The notes beneath the pieces are model-generated. The model made no database searches. It was not told the origin of the DNA and was given only the letters and a program-made list of their open reading frames with translations. Positions 18,926-27,209 of a stretch of 64,000 nt of DNA are shown here, in pieces. Origin of the DNA: CAWFSE01 sp963697565. Lineage in GTDB: Bacteria; Actinomycetota; Actinomycetes; CAVWCF01. The first letter of the stretch is position 1; the number at the start of each line of letters is the position of its first letter. The translations under genes were made by a program, and so were the position numbers. The stretch covers positions 707,069 to 771,068 of the forward strand of contig CAVOOM010000007.1 of the NCBI GenBank assembly GCA_963697565.1. The letters are read 5' to 3'.

Positions 18926-19129
18926 ACCCCAACCGTCGCTGCCGGGGCTCGGGCCTGCCAGAGGCCATCGTCCCGGCGATCGAGCGCGATGGCGTAGTCG
19001 GGGCGGCCGCGCTCGCCGTCGGTGGGAGAGGCGACGAGTGCGCAATCGTGTGGAACCCGGAGCGCTGCGTAAGCCCCGGTTCGTCCGGTCGGGACGATGT
19101 CCTCTGTACCCGTGCGGCCGCAAAGTCCA

Positions 19130-19236
19130 TGGTGGGGGTGACGGTGAGGCGCAGATCCGAGAACCGCCGCCCTGGCCGCCAGGTTCTCGGGGAGCCACTG
19201 GCGAACCCGGCGCCGCGTGACGGGGAGGTGCCGGTC
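19130..19236 (+). promoter_or_regulatory. Conserved hairpin leader of the first RCC1-DUF4214 gene
   Basis: A ~105-nt stretch directly before the start codon is almost identical to 20950-21060 before the second paralogue. It contains a perfect 9-bp inverted repeat CCGAGAACC (19157-19165) / GGTTCTCGG (19182-19190) and ends with the Shine-Dalgarno GGGGAGG. Coding constraint cannot explain the conservation, so it is probably a structured 5' UTR or promoter element. I could not match it to a riboswitch class by eye. Confidence 0.6.
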
Positions 19237-20829
19237 ATGCGCACACACACGACAACCCTCGGATCGCCGCCCACGACCTGGAGGCGCGCAACGGTGGCGG
19301 CGACCGCGCTGGCCGTCCTGGCCGCGCTGGCCGCCCCGCTCGCGGTGAGCGCCCCGGCCGTGGCCGGGATCCAGCCCGGGTACGTGTTCGCCTGGGGCTG
19401 GGATGGCAACGGCGAGACGGACGTGCCGGATCTCGGCGAGGCGATCGCCGTCTCGGCTGGCGACTTCCACAGCCTGGCCCTCAAGGTCGATGGCACGGTT
19501 GTCGCCTGGGGCGGGGGCTCCAGCGGTGTTGTCACCGCGGTCCCCAACGGCCTCAGCAGTGTGACGGCGATCTCCGCGGGAAGCCAACACAGCCTGGCGC
19601 TGAAGTCCGACGGCACGGTTGTCGCCTGGGGCTACAACAACTTCGGCCAACTGCCGGTTCCTGCCGGACTGACGGGGGTGACCGCGATAGACGCGGGTTT
19701 CGCCCACAGCCTGGCGCTGAAGTCTGACGGGACCGTCGTCGGCTGGGGCACGAACGGCGACGGCCAAATCTCGGTGGTTGGGTTGACGGGCGTCACCGCA
19801 GTTTCGGCTGGCGCGTTCCACAGCCTGGTGCTCAAGTCCGACCGGACCGTGGTTGCCTTGGGACGTGACAATCTGGGGCAGAGCGCAGTGCCAGCCGGGC
19901 TCTCAGACGTGGTGGCGGTCTCGGCGGGCGCGTTCCACAGCCTGGCGCTGAAGGCCGATGGCACGGTCGTCGCGTGGGGGGACAACTCGCGGGGGGCGGC
20001 AAGCGTGCCAGCCGCCTTGACCGGTGTGACCGCGATCGCCGCCGGCGGAGGCCACAGCCTCGCGCTCAAGTCCGACGGCACTGTCGTTGGCTGGGGCGAC
20101 AACTCGCACGGAGAGGTCGGGATCCCTGACCGCTTGATCGAGGTGACGGCGATCGCCGCCGGCGGCTCCCACAGCCTGGCGGTGGGGTGGTGGCACGCGT
20201 CGCAGACCGAGCACTTCGTGTGGTCGGCGTACTGGGACCTGTTCAACCGCGAACCCGACCCCGGCGGCTACGCGTACTGGGTCGACGCGATCGACTCCGG
20301 CACCCCGCGCCCGGCCATCGCCGACTCGCTGACCTCCTCGTATGAGTTCCGCTCCCACCTGGTCGCCAACCAGTACCAGTGGTACCTGGGCCGCGGCACC
20401 GACCCCGCCGGCCTGGCGTTCTGGGTGTCCCGGCTGAACGCCGGGCTCACCATCGAGGCCCTTGAGGGGCTGATCACCGCCAGCGCCGAGTACTACGCCA
20501 TCAACGGAGGCACCCCCGAGGGGTGGGTCACCGCCATGTACGCCGACGTGCTGCTGCGCGACCCCGACCCCGTCGGCTACGCCTTCTGGGTCGCCCGGGT
20601 CAAGGCCGGCGTCGACAAGGCCCAGCTCACCAGCGGCATCCTGCTGAGCACCGAGGCCCTGCAGATGCGCGTCGACGACATCTACCAGTGGCTGCTGCAG
20701 CGCGGCTCCGACCCCGCCGGGCGGGCCTTCTGGGCCCAGATGATCTTCAACGGCTACCGCGACGAGCAGATCATCGGCCTCATCCTCGCCTCCACCGAGT
20801 ACTGGAACCTCGCCCAGATCGACCACTGA
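19237..20829 (+). CDS. Secreted RCC1-like beta-propeller protein with C-terminal DUF4214 repeats (paralogue A)
   Basis: A 530-residue exported protein. Residues 1-45 form a signal peptide: basic MRTHTTTLGSPPTTWRR, a hydrophobic core, and cleavage near SAPAVAG. Residues ~46-320 hold six full RCC1-like repeats of ~38 residues (pattern VTAIAAG-HSLALKSDGTVVAWG). A seventh is split: its end is the N-terminal GYVFAWGWDGNGETDVP and its beginning is the last VTAIAAGGSHSLAVG. This should close as a seven-bladed propeller. Residues ~325-530 hold four ~50-residue DUF4214 units (NREPDPGGYAYWV, GRGTDPAGLAFWV, LRDPDPVGYAFWV, QRGSDPAGRAFWA). ATG with GGGGAGG Shine-Dalgarno. A presumed surface or extracellular protein; ligand unknown. 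Confidence 0.85.
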   Translation: MRTHTTTLGSPPTTWRRATVAATALAVLAALAAPLAVSAPAVAGIQPGYVFAWGWDGNGETDVPDLGEAIAVSAGDFHSLALKVDGTVVAWGGGSSGVVTAVPNGLSSVTAISAGSQHSLALKSDGTVVAWGYNNFGQLPVPAGLTGVTAIDAGFAHSLALKSDGTVVGWGTNGDGQISVVGLTGVTAVSAGAFHSLVLKSDRTVVALGRDNLGQSAVPAGLSDVVAVSAGAFHSLALKADGTVVAWGDNSRGAASVPAALTGVTAIAAGGGHSLALKSDGTVVGWGDNSHGEVGIPDRLIEVTAIAAGGSHSLAVGWWHASQTEHFVWSAYWDLFNREPDPGGYAYWVDAIDSGTPRPAIADSLTSSYEFRSHLVANQYQWYLGRGTDPAGLAFWVSRLNAGLTIEALEGLITASAEYYAINGGTPEGWVTAMYADVLLRDPDPVGYAFWVARVKAGVDKAQLTSGILLSTEALQMRVDDIYQWLLQRGSDPAGRAFWAQMIFNGYRDEQIIGLILASTEYWNLAQIDH

Positions 20830-20836
20830 CACCCAG

Positions 20837-20881
20837 CCCGGAGGGCCGCGCCCCGCCGGACGGCGGACGCGGCCCTCCGGG
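20837..20881 (+). terminator. Terminator of the first RCC1-DUF4214 gene
   Basis: CCCGGAGGGCCGCG (20837-20850) and CGCGGCCCTCCGGG (20868-20881) form a perfect 14-bp stem with a 17-nt loop, 8 bp after the stop codon. It insulates the downstream paralogue, which has its own leader. Confidence 0.8.
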
Positions 20882-20949
20882 TTGGCACGCCTGAGCACGG
20901 TCTCGGGACGGGACCTGCTCCCCTGGCCGTCCCCGCGCCTAGCGGCGGA

Positions 20950-21060
20950 GAGTGGGGGGTGAGACGGTGAGGCGCAGATCCGAGAACCGCCGTCCTGGCC
21001 GCCCAGGTTCTCGGGGAGCCACTGGCGAACCCGGCGCCGCGTGACGGGGAGGTGCCGGTC
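20950..21060 (+). promoter_or_regulatory. Conserved hairpin leader of the second RCC1-DUF4214 gene
   Basis: Copy of the leader at 19130-19236, differing by a two-base and a one-base insertion and a few substitutions. The inverted repeat CCGAGAACC (20980-20988) / GGTTCTCGG (21006-21014) is fully preserved while its loop differs (CGCC to CGTC), which favours selection on the stem. Confidence 0.6.
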
Positions 21061-22644
21061 ATGCGCACGCACACGACAACCCTGGGATCGCCGCCCGCGA
21101 CCTGGCGGCGCGCAACCGTGGCGGTGACCGCGCTGGCCGTCCTGGCCGCCCTCGCCGCCCCGCTCGCAGTGAGCGTCCCCGCCGCAGCCGGGATCCAACC
21201 CGGGTACGTCGTCGCCTGGGGCAGCGACAGTGCCGGGCAGTCCGATGTCCCCGATCTGGGCGAAGCGACCGACGTGGCGGCAGGCGGATATCACAGCCTG
21301 GCGCTGACGTCCGACGGCACGGTCGTGGCATGGGGCAGCGAGAGCCGGGGGCAGACCACGGTCCCTGCCGGCTTGACGGGCGTGGTCGACATCGCGGCCG
21401 GGAGAGAACACAGCCTGGCGTTGAGGTCCGACGGCACCGTCGTCGGATGGGGCTACAACGGTTTCGGGCAGACCACGGTCCCCGCCGGCGTGACCGGCGT
21501 GACCGGGATCGCCGCTCGCGGCGATAACAGCCTGGCGCTGAGGGGAGACGGGACCGTCGTCGCGTGGGGCTACAACGCCCCAGACCCGATAGTCAGCGGC
21601 TTGACCGCGGTGACCGCGATCGCGGCCGGAGGAAGCCACAGCATGGCGATGAGGTCCGACGGCACCCTCGTCGCCTGGGGCGACAACTCCTACGGGCAGG
21701 CCAACGTGCCGGCCGGGCTCAGCGGAGTGACCTCCGTCGCTGCTGGCGAGTGGCACAGCCTGGCGCTTCGTGCGGACGGCACGGTTGTCGGCTGGGGGAA
21801 CAACTTCTTGGGCCAAGCCACGCCGCCACCCGGCATGACGAGCGTCGTCGCGATCGCGGCCGGCGGCAACCACAGCCTGGCGCTGAAGTCGGACGGGACC
21901 GTGGTGGCCTGGGGCGACAACTACTACGGCGAGACGTCCGTCCCCGACGGCCTGATCGAGGTTACGGCGATCGCCGCCGGTGACCTGCACAGCCTGGCGG
22001 TGGGGTGGTGGCACGCGTCGCAGACCGAGCACTTCGTGTGGTCGGCGTACTGGGACCTGTTCAACCGCGAGCCCGACCCCGGCGGCTACGCGTACTGGGT
22101 CGCCGCGATCGACTCCGGCACCCCGCGCCCGGCCATCGCCGACTCGCTGACCTCCTCGTATGAGTTCCGCTCCCACCTGGTCGCCGTCCAGTACCAGTGG
22201 TACCTGGGCCGCGGCACCGACCCCGCCGGGCTGGTCTTCTGGGTGTCCCGGCTCAACGCCGGGCTCACCATCGAGGCCCTCGAGGGGCTGATCACCGCCA
22301 GCGCCGAGTACTACGCCATCAACGGAGGCACCCCCGAGGGGTGGGTCACCGCCATGTACGCCGACGTGCTGCTGCGCGACCCCGACCCCGTCGGCTACGC
22401 CTTCTGGGTCGCCCGGGTCAAGGCCGGCGTCGACAAGGCCCAGCTCACCAGCGGCATCCTGCTGAGCACCGAGGCCCTGCAGATGCGCGTCGACGACATC
22501 TACCAGTGGCTCCTCAACCGCGGCTCCGACCCCGCCGGGCGGGCCTTCTGGGCCCAGATGATCTTCAACGGCTACCGCGACGAGCAGATCATCGGCCTCA
22601 TCCTCGCCTCCACCGAGTACTGGAACCTCGCCCAGACCTACTGA
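21061..22644 (+). CDS. Secreted RCC1-like beta-propeller protein with C-terminal DUF4214 repeats (paralogue B)
   Basis: A 527-residue paralogue of the upstream gene with the same design: signal peptide (MRTHTTTLGSPPATWRR), six full plus one split RCC1-like repeats and four DUF4214 units. The propeller part differs at many surface-loop positions, for example GSESRGQTTVPAG and GYNAPDPIVSG in place of the A-copy loops. The ~205-residue DUF4214 part differs at only about four internal residues (plus the last residues), and the DNA there is nearly identical. Its fourth repeat reads NRGSDPAGRAFWA. The pattern suggests a constant export/anchoring frame with a variable binding propeller (inference). 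No clear terminator follows. Confidence 0.85.
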   Translation: MRTHTTTLGSPPATWRRATVAVTALAVLAALAAPLAVSVPAAAGIQPGYVVAWGSDSAGQSDVPDLGEATDVAAGGYHSLALTSDGTVVAWGSESRGQTTVPAGLTGVVDIAAGREHSLALRSDGTVVGWGYNGFGQTTVPAGVTGVTGIAARGDNSLALRGDGTVVAWGYNAPDPIVSGLTAVTAIAAGGSHSMAMRSDGTLVAWGDNSYGQANVPAGLSGVTSVAAGEWHSLALRADGTVVGWGNNFLGQATPPPGMTSVVAIAAGGNHSLALKSDGTVVAWGDNYYGETSVPDGLIEVTAIAAGDLHSLAVGWWHASQTEHFVWSAYWDLFNREPDPGGYAYWVAAIDSGTPRPAIADSLTSSYEFRSHLVAVQYQWYLGRGTDPAGLVFWVSRLNAGLTIEALEGLITASAEYYAINGGTPEGWVTAMYADVLLRDPDPVGYAFWVARVKAGVDKAQLTSGILLSTEALQMRVDDIYQWLLNRGSDPAGRAFWAQMIFNGYRDEQIIGLILASTEYWNLAQTY

Positions 22645-22845
22645 CCACCCAGCCAGCCCCATCCGGGTCAGCCCCGCCGGTCACAAGGCCATGTCCCTCC
22701 CGTCCCCGACTGTCAGGAATGATGACGATCACGACGCGCTTCCAGCGTTGCCTGGCGTTCGGGGGGACGCGCCGCAAGCACCGGCAAGTAGCCCACCGGC
22801 CCAGGCCCCAAGATTCATCGGCCGTCAGCAGAATGGAGCTCCGGG

Positions 22846-24103
22846 ATGTCCAGCTCGGAATGGGAGATCGGTCCTGTCCAGGCCCGAGGGCTTGGCAAGC
22901 GCCCGGCTGCTCGCGACCGTGGACGTCCGCGACAGGCCCCCCCTCGGTGCCGGCTCGAAGTTCTCCTCGACGACCTGGCGCGCCTGCCAGCGAAGCCACT
23001 TCTCGGACCCGCAATACCAGCGCTGGGCACGCATGCTGCAGGTCGAGTCTGACCCGCTCCTCGAGCGCTGGGCAGGCTGGACGCAGGGAGGAGACCTGAT
23101 CCACAGGAAGGCTTGGGAGTGGGCCGCGATCCTGGAGGCAGGCAGGCTTGGGGGTGTTCTGGTGCCGGGCAAGCGAGCCATCGGGTTCGGCGTCGGCACC
23201 GAGCCGATCGCAGCAGTCCTCGCCAGTCTGGGGTTGTCCGTCCTGGCGACTGACGCCCCAACGGGCGACATCGCCGAGACCTGGGGGGCGGGCGGCCAGC
23301 ATGCCGATTCGCTCGCGGGAGTGGCTCGCCCTGAGATCTGCTCTCCGGCTGACTTCGAGCGACTCGTCTCGTTTCGTCCAGTCGACATGAACGCACTCCC
23401 CGACGACCTCGACTACGGGGCCTTCGACTTCGTGTGGAGCAGCTGCGTGATCGAGCACCTCGGCAGTCCACAAAGGGGCATGGACTTCGTGGCTGAGTCA
23501 GCCCGCCTCTTGGCGCCAGGAGGGGTCCTGGTCCACACGACGGAGTACGAATTGACCAGGCAGCGGGCCACTCGCGACTACGGTCACATGGCCGTCTTCC
23601 GCAAGGAGGACCTCCTCGCCCTTGCCCACCGATTCCGATCGTGGGGGTACCAGGTCGAGCTCGACCTGGGTGTCAGCCTGGCCTCCCCAGAAGACCGCTG
23701 GATCAGTTCGCTGTTGGTGCCCCATGTCTACCCTGATGGGCGGGTTCCGGATGACTACGCCGAGCCGGTGCATCTCAGGCTGGCGGTGGGCGACTCGGTC
23801 TCGACCTCTTACGTGATCGCGGTCCAACGTCCATCGGGCTTGCCTGGCCTGCTGAGGAAGGCGAGGCTGGCCACGAGGAACTGGTGGCCAACCCAAGACC
23901 TGACGTGGGCGGCGGACGAGTCGGCCTGTACGCCGGGTTCTGTCCACGGGCGCCTTGCGGCATCCCGATGGGCGGCCATCCATCTCCGGCCTGCCGTTGC
24001 CGACAGGCTCATGCGATCGACCCGCAGGCTCGGGCGGGCCGCCCTCGAACGCCTGCGCAGTTCCCGCCGTTCGGCACGAGGCCGCAGCGCGGGTCCCTTC
24101 TGA
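22846..24103 (+). CDS. SAM-dependent methyltransferase (start and end uncertain)
   Basis: A class I methyltransferase. Motif I is GKRAIGFGVGTEPIAAVLAS, the acidic loop SVLATDAPTGD follows, and the later FDFVWSSCVIEHLGSP and RLLAPGGVLVHTTEYE are motif post-II/IV and the LLxPGG strand of the Methyltransf_11 fold. The ATG at 22846 (MSSSEWEIGPVQARGLGKRP) has a GGAG Shine-Dalgarno at 7 nt, but a frame change near 22900 is needed to enter the main frame. Without it, an in-frame ATG at 22691 without a convincing ribosome site would be used. The frame runs to 24103, but the last ~190 bp are antisense to rnpB. With one more indel near 23880 the gene would stop at 23905. Its base composition looks somewhat lower in GC than its neighbours. 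Confidence 0.65.
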
Positions 24104-24365
24104 CCTAGCTCCAGGTGGGGTTTACCGAGCCGGCCGGGTCACCCCGGCCGCTGGTGGTCTCTTACACCACCGTTTCACCCTTACCGCGCGAGGAGCCGAG
24201 GCCCGCCGCGTGGCGGTTTGCTTTCTGTGGCACTGTCCCGCGGGTCACCCCGGGTGGGTGTTACCCACCACCTTGCCCTGTGGAGCCCGGACGTTCCTCG
24301 GCGACGTCGGCTCGGCCCGAAGGCCGAACCGGCGCCGACGCGGCCGCCCGGCCGGCTCGTCCGCC
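23911..24365 (-). ncRNA. rnpB: RNase P RNA (type A)
   Basis: The catalytic RNA of RNase P, which matures tRNA 5' ends. On the minus strand the universally conserved blocks appear in order: GAGGAACGTCCGGGCTCC (from 24302), GACAGTGCCACAGAAAGCAA, GGTGAAACGGTGGTGTAAGA, then AGATGGATGGCCG (23985-23973) and ACAGAACCCGGCGTACAGG (23943-23925). The two ends, GGCGGACGAG at the 5' end (24365-24356) and CTCGTCCGCC at the 3' end (23920-23911), are perfectly complementary and form helix P1. This fixes the ends to within a few bases and gives ~455 nt. A -10-like TACCCT ends 7-8 nt upstream. It is divergent from yaaA. Confidence 0.95.
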
Positions 24366-24431
24366 GTAAGGCCAGGGTACCGGCCGCCGGCGCTCCCCGG
24401 CGAGGCGTCCGGCCGCGCCGGGCCCGCCCCG

Positions 24432-24443
24432 TAGGGTGCGCGG
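24432..24443 (+). promoter_or_regulatory. Leaderless promoter of yaaA (-10 box)
   Basis: TAGGGT at 24432-24437, then 6 nt and the GTG start at 24444. No Shine-Dalgarno sequence. Confidence 0.45.
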
Positions 24444-25207
24444 GTGCTCGTCCTGCTGCCGCCGTCCGAGGGCAAGGCCTCCGCCGCCAAAGGCGCGCCC
24501 CTCGACCTGGCCGCGCTCTCCTTCCCGGCGCTGAACCCGATCCGTGAGCGGCTGGTGCGGGCCCTGGTCGCGCTCGGGTCGTCCCCGACCGGCCGGCGGC
24601 GCGCGCGGTCCTGGGCCTGCCCGGTGGGCTGGACGGCGAGCTCGACCGCAACGCGGCCCTCCTGACCGCCCCTGCGGCGCCGGCGGCGCACGTCTACACC
24701 GGCGTCCTGTACGAGGCGCTGGGGCTGACCACCCTGGACCGCGGGGCCCGCGCCCGCGCCAACCGCCGCGTCGTCACCGTGAGCGCGCTGTGGGGCGCGG
24801 TCCGCCCGGGCGACCGCATTCCCGCGTACCGGCTGTCCGCCGACGTCCGGCTGCCCCGCATCGGGGGCCTCCCCGCCGTCTGGCGCGGACCGCTGGGTGC
24901 CGCGCTCGAGGACGCGGCCGGCGCCGGCCTGCTGCTCGACCTGCGCTCCACGCCGTACGCGGCGCTGTGGCGCCCGACCGGCGCGATGGCCGAGCGGACC
25001 GTCAGCGTGCGGGTGGTCGACCCCGCCACCGGCAAGGTCGTCAGCCACTTCAACAAGGCGACCAAGGGCCGGCTGGTCCGCGCGCTCCTCGTGGCCAAGG
25101 CCGACCCGCGCACCGAGCGCGACCTCGTCCGAGCCTTGCGGGACTTGGGATTCTCCGTCGAGCCGGGGGCGAGGCCAGGCGCCCTCGACGTCGCCCAGGT
25201 GGTCTGA
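24444..25207 (+). CDS. yaaA: YaaA family peroxide stress protein (DUF328, one frameshift)
   Basis: A DUF328 protein of about 253 residues. In E. coli YaaA limits intracellular iron during peroxide stress and binds DNA. The signature N-terminus MLVLLPPSEGKASAAKGAPL is clear. Later blocks are TVSALWGAVRPGDRIPAYRL, LLLDLRSTPYAALWRP and VVSHFNKATKGRLVRALL. The first frame is lost near 24595. The adjacent frame supplies GLPGGLDGELDRNAALLTAP and the rest to a stop at 25207. GTG at 24444 directly behind a -10 box. Confidence 0.85.
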
Positions 25208-25226
25208 CCCCGGCGACGGGGCGAGG

Positions 25227-25268
25227 CGTGGAAACCGATCGCCGCCCTGGCGTCGATTCGTTTCCACG
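25227..25268. terminator. Bidirectional hairpin between convergent yaaA and RNase HI genes
   Basis: CGTGGAAAC (25227-25235) pairs perfectly with GTTTCCACG (25260-25268), with further partial pairing of GATCG/CGATT inside. It lies in the 80-bp gap between two convergent stop codons. Confidence 0.65.
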
Positions 25269-25287
25269 GCTAGCGGCCGCGAGGGGC

Positions 25288-26442
25288 TTAGCGCAGGTGC
25301 GCGTCGTCGTTGTACGCGTACAGCGAGGCGGCGCCGTCGGCGTACCACTCCACGGCGCTCAAGGCACCGGGCAGCACCCGCATCCGGTAGACCGAGGACG
25401 CGGGGGCGTCGATGGCCAGCCGGACCAGCGTGTTGATCGGGGTCACGTGGCTCACCGTGAGCACCCGGCGGCCGCCGTGGCGGGCCAGCAGCCGGTCGCG
25501 GGCCTGCCGCACCCGCACGGTGACCGCATCGAGCGACTCGCCGCCAGGCGGCGCCACCGCGGTCGAGGAGAGCCACGCCTGCAGGTCGTCGGGCGCGCGC
25601 TCCATGACCTGCCCGAAGGTCAGCCCCTCCCACGCGCCGAACGAGGCCTCGACGAAGCCCTCGTCCCACTCGATCTCCAGGCCGAGCGCCGCCGCCACGG
25701 TCTCGGCCGTCTGCCGGGTGCGGCGCATCGGCGAGGCGACGATCACCTCGATTCCGCGGTCGACCAGCGCCTCGGCGGCCCGGCGCGCCTGCTCGCGGCC
25801 CTCATCGGACAGCCCCGGGTCTTCCCCACCCATGCCGCTGAACCGGCGGTCGGCGGTGTGCGGCGTGGCGCCGTGGCGCAGCAGCAGCTGGCGGGTCGGC
25901 GGATCCTGCTGCTCCCACCCGGCGATCCTGAGCATCGTCCGCGAGGCCTGGGCGTCGGCGGCCGGCTCCGCGGGGGCGAGGACCCCCTGCTCGGGCCGCG
26001 GGGCCGTCCGAGCCGCGGCGCCGGCCCGTGGCGCGCGGGGGCCGTCGAGGGCGGCGTTCACCAGGCGGTCGGCCGCCTTGTTCTGCTCGCGGGGCACCCA
26101 GGTGTACGTGACCAGCGTCGGCTCGTACGCGGCGAACGCCTGCTTCACCAAGGCGAGCATGTCGGGGTGCTTGACCTTCCAGCGCCCGGACATCTGCTCG
26201 ACGATGAGCTTGGAGTCCAGCCGGACCTCGATCGCGGCGGCCGGGTCCAGCTCCGCCGCAGCGGTGAGCCCGGCGATCAGCCCGCGGTACTCGGCCACGT
26301 TGTTGCTGGCCACCCCGATCGCCTCGGAGCGCTCGGCGAGCACCTCGCCGGTCTCCGGGTCGCGGACGATCGCGCCGTACGCCGCCGGGCCGGGGTTGCC
26401 CCGCGAGCCGCCGTCGGCCTCGACGATGAAGCGGCCGGTCAC
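25288..26442 (-). CDS. Bifunctional RNase HI / acid phosphatase (CobC-like) fusion
   Basis: An intact 384-residue fusion, the arrangement known from M. tuberculosis Rv2228c. Residues 1-~130 are RNase HI, which degrades RNA in RNA-DNA hybrids: Asp in FIVEADGGSRGNPGPAAYG, Glu in NNVAEYRGLIAGL, Asp in VRLDSKLIVEQMSG and Asp in NKAADRLVNAA. After a ~45-residue Ala/Pro/Arg-rich linker, residues ~185-384 are a histidine-phosphatase domain with the catalytic LLRHGATPHT, SPMRRTRQTAE and LTVSHVTPI. The C-terminal domain resembles alpha-ribazole phosphatase, so a link to cobalamin synthesis is possible. It lies downstream of the zinc-ribbon and nif3 genes in the same orientation, in a conserved actinobacterial operon. 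Confidence 0.92.
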   Translation of the reverse strand: MTGRFIVEADGGSRGNPGPAAYGAIVRDPETGEVLAERSEAIGVASNNVAEYRGLIAGLTAAAELDPAAAIEVRLDSKLIVEQMSGRWKVKHPDMLALVKQAFAAYEPTLVTYTWVPREQNKAADRLVNAALDGPRAPRAGAAARTAPRPEQGVLAPAEPAADAQASRTMLRIAGWEQQDPPTRQLLLRHGATPHTADRRFSGMGGEDPGLSDEGREQARRAAEALVDRGIEVIVASPMRRTRQTAETVAAALGLEIEWDEGFVEASFGAWEGLTFGQVMERAPDDLQAWLSSTAVAPPGGESLDAVTVRVRQARDRLLARHGGRRVLTVSHVTPINTLVRLAIDAPASSVYRMRVLPGALSAVEWYADGAASLYAYNDDAHLR

Positions 26443-26467
26443 GAGCGGCCCGCCCGTCGCTTCGGGC

Positions 26468-27209
26468 TCACAGCCCCGACTCGGGCGTGCGCACGAGGAT
26501 GCGCTGGCACTGCTCGCAGCGCAGCACCTCGTCCGGCGCCGCGTCGCGCAGCCGGCTCACATCGCTCGCGGTGAGCTCCAGCCGGCAGCCCTGGCAGCGC
26601 CGCTGGTGCAGCGCGGCGGCGCCGACGCCGTTCTCACGGGCGCGGATCTTCTCGTAGAGCGCCATCAGGTCGGCGGGGATGCCGGCCGCCACCGCCGCCC
26701 GCGACTCAAGGGCGAAGGCGCGGTCGCGGTCCAGGTCGGAGAGCAGCGCCGCGGCCTCCTCATCGAGCGCCCGGCGGCGCGACTCCTTGTCGTCGCGCTC
26801 GGCGGCGATCGCGGTACAGCGCGGCCTGGGCGGCCTCCAGCCGCTCCATCACCTCAAGCTCGAGGTCCTCCAGCTCGGACTGCCGGCGGGCCAGCGAGGA
26901 CATCTCGTGCTGCAGCGACTCCAGCTCCTTGGCGGTGCCCACGCCGGCATCGAGCCGCGCGCGGTCGCGCGCCGCGCGCTGGCGGACCTGCTCGACATCG
27001 GCCTCGGCCTTGGCCACCTCGCGCTCGATGTCGGAGACCTCGGTCTCGATGACGACGACGCGGTCCCCGATCATCGCGAGCTCGGCGGCGAGCCGGTCGG
27101 CCTCGGCGCGCTGCGGAAGCGTCTGGGCGCGGTGGGCCAGCAGGTCGGCCTTGGCGTCGAACTCCTGCACATCGAGCAGGCGCAGCTGGTCGGAGGGGTC
27201 GGCGTTCAG
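26468..27209 (-). CDS. Coiled-coil C4 zinc-ribbon protein (CT398/DUF164 family, one frameshift, apparent CTG start)
   Basis: About 246 residues: a long helical hairpin (AKADLLAHRAQTLPQRAEAD to LEVMERLEAAQAAL) followed by a C-terminal zinc ribbon with RRCQGCRLEL and VLRCEQCQRILV. These proteins accompany nif3 and RNase HI in Actinobacteria; their role is unknown, perhaps in RNA or membrane processes. The frame breaks near 26815. The likely start is a CTG at 27209 (LNADPSDQLRLLDVQ): it overlaps the nif3 stop as CTGA and has a GAGGAG Shine-Dalgarno 6-7 nt upstream. An in-frame GTG lies 16 codons upstream inside nif3, with no ribosome site. A miscalled A/G would also explain the CTG. Confidence 0.78.

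Larger units (their letters stand above)
19130..22644 (+). repeat. Tandem gene duplication of leader + RCC1-DUF4214 gene
   Basis: Two direct copies of a ~1.7 kb unit (19130-20829 and 20950-22644). Similarity is highest in the leader, signal peptide and the last ~630 bp (20189-20820 versus 22004-22640) and lowest in the propeller. This fits recent duplication with continuing gene conversion of the 3' part, or faster change in the propeller. Confidence 0.8.

Noticed and set aside
19130..19236. c-di-GMP, c-di-AMP or cobalamin riboswitch upstream of the RCC1 genes
   Set aside because: Hairpin and GC-rich elements are present, but the diagnostic conserved core bases of these classes are not. Kept only as an unclassified leader.
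19903..22662. A 919-residue minus-strand frame with internal repeats
   Set aside because: Its repeats are just the reverse of the RCC1-like and DUF4214 repeats; the plus-strand genes have signal peptides and ribosome sites.
24104..24443. Short plus- and minus-strand coding frames between the methyltransferase and yaaA
   Set aside because: This stretch is the 5' half of RNase P RNA and the divergent promoters; the frames are shadows.
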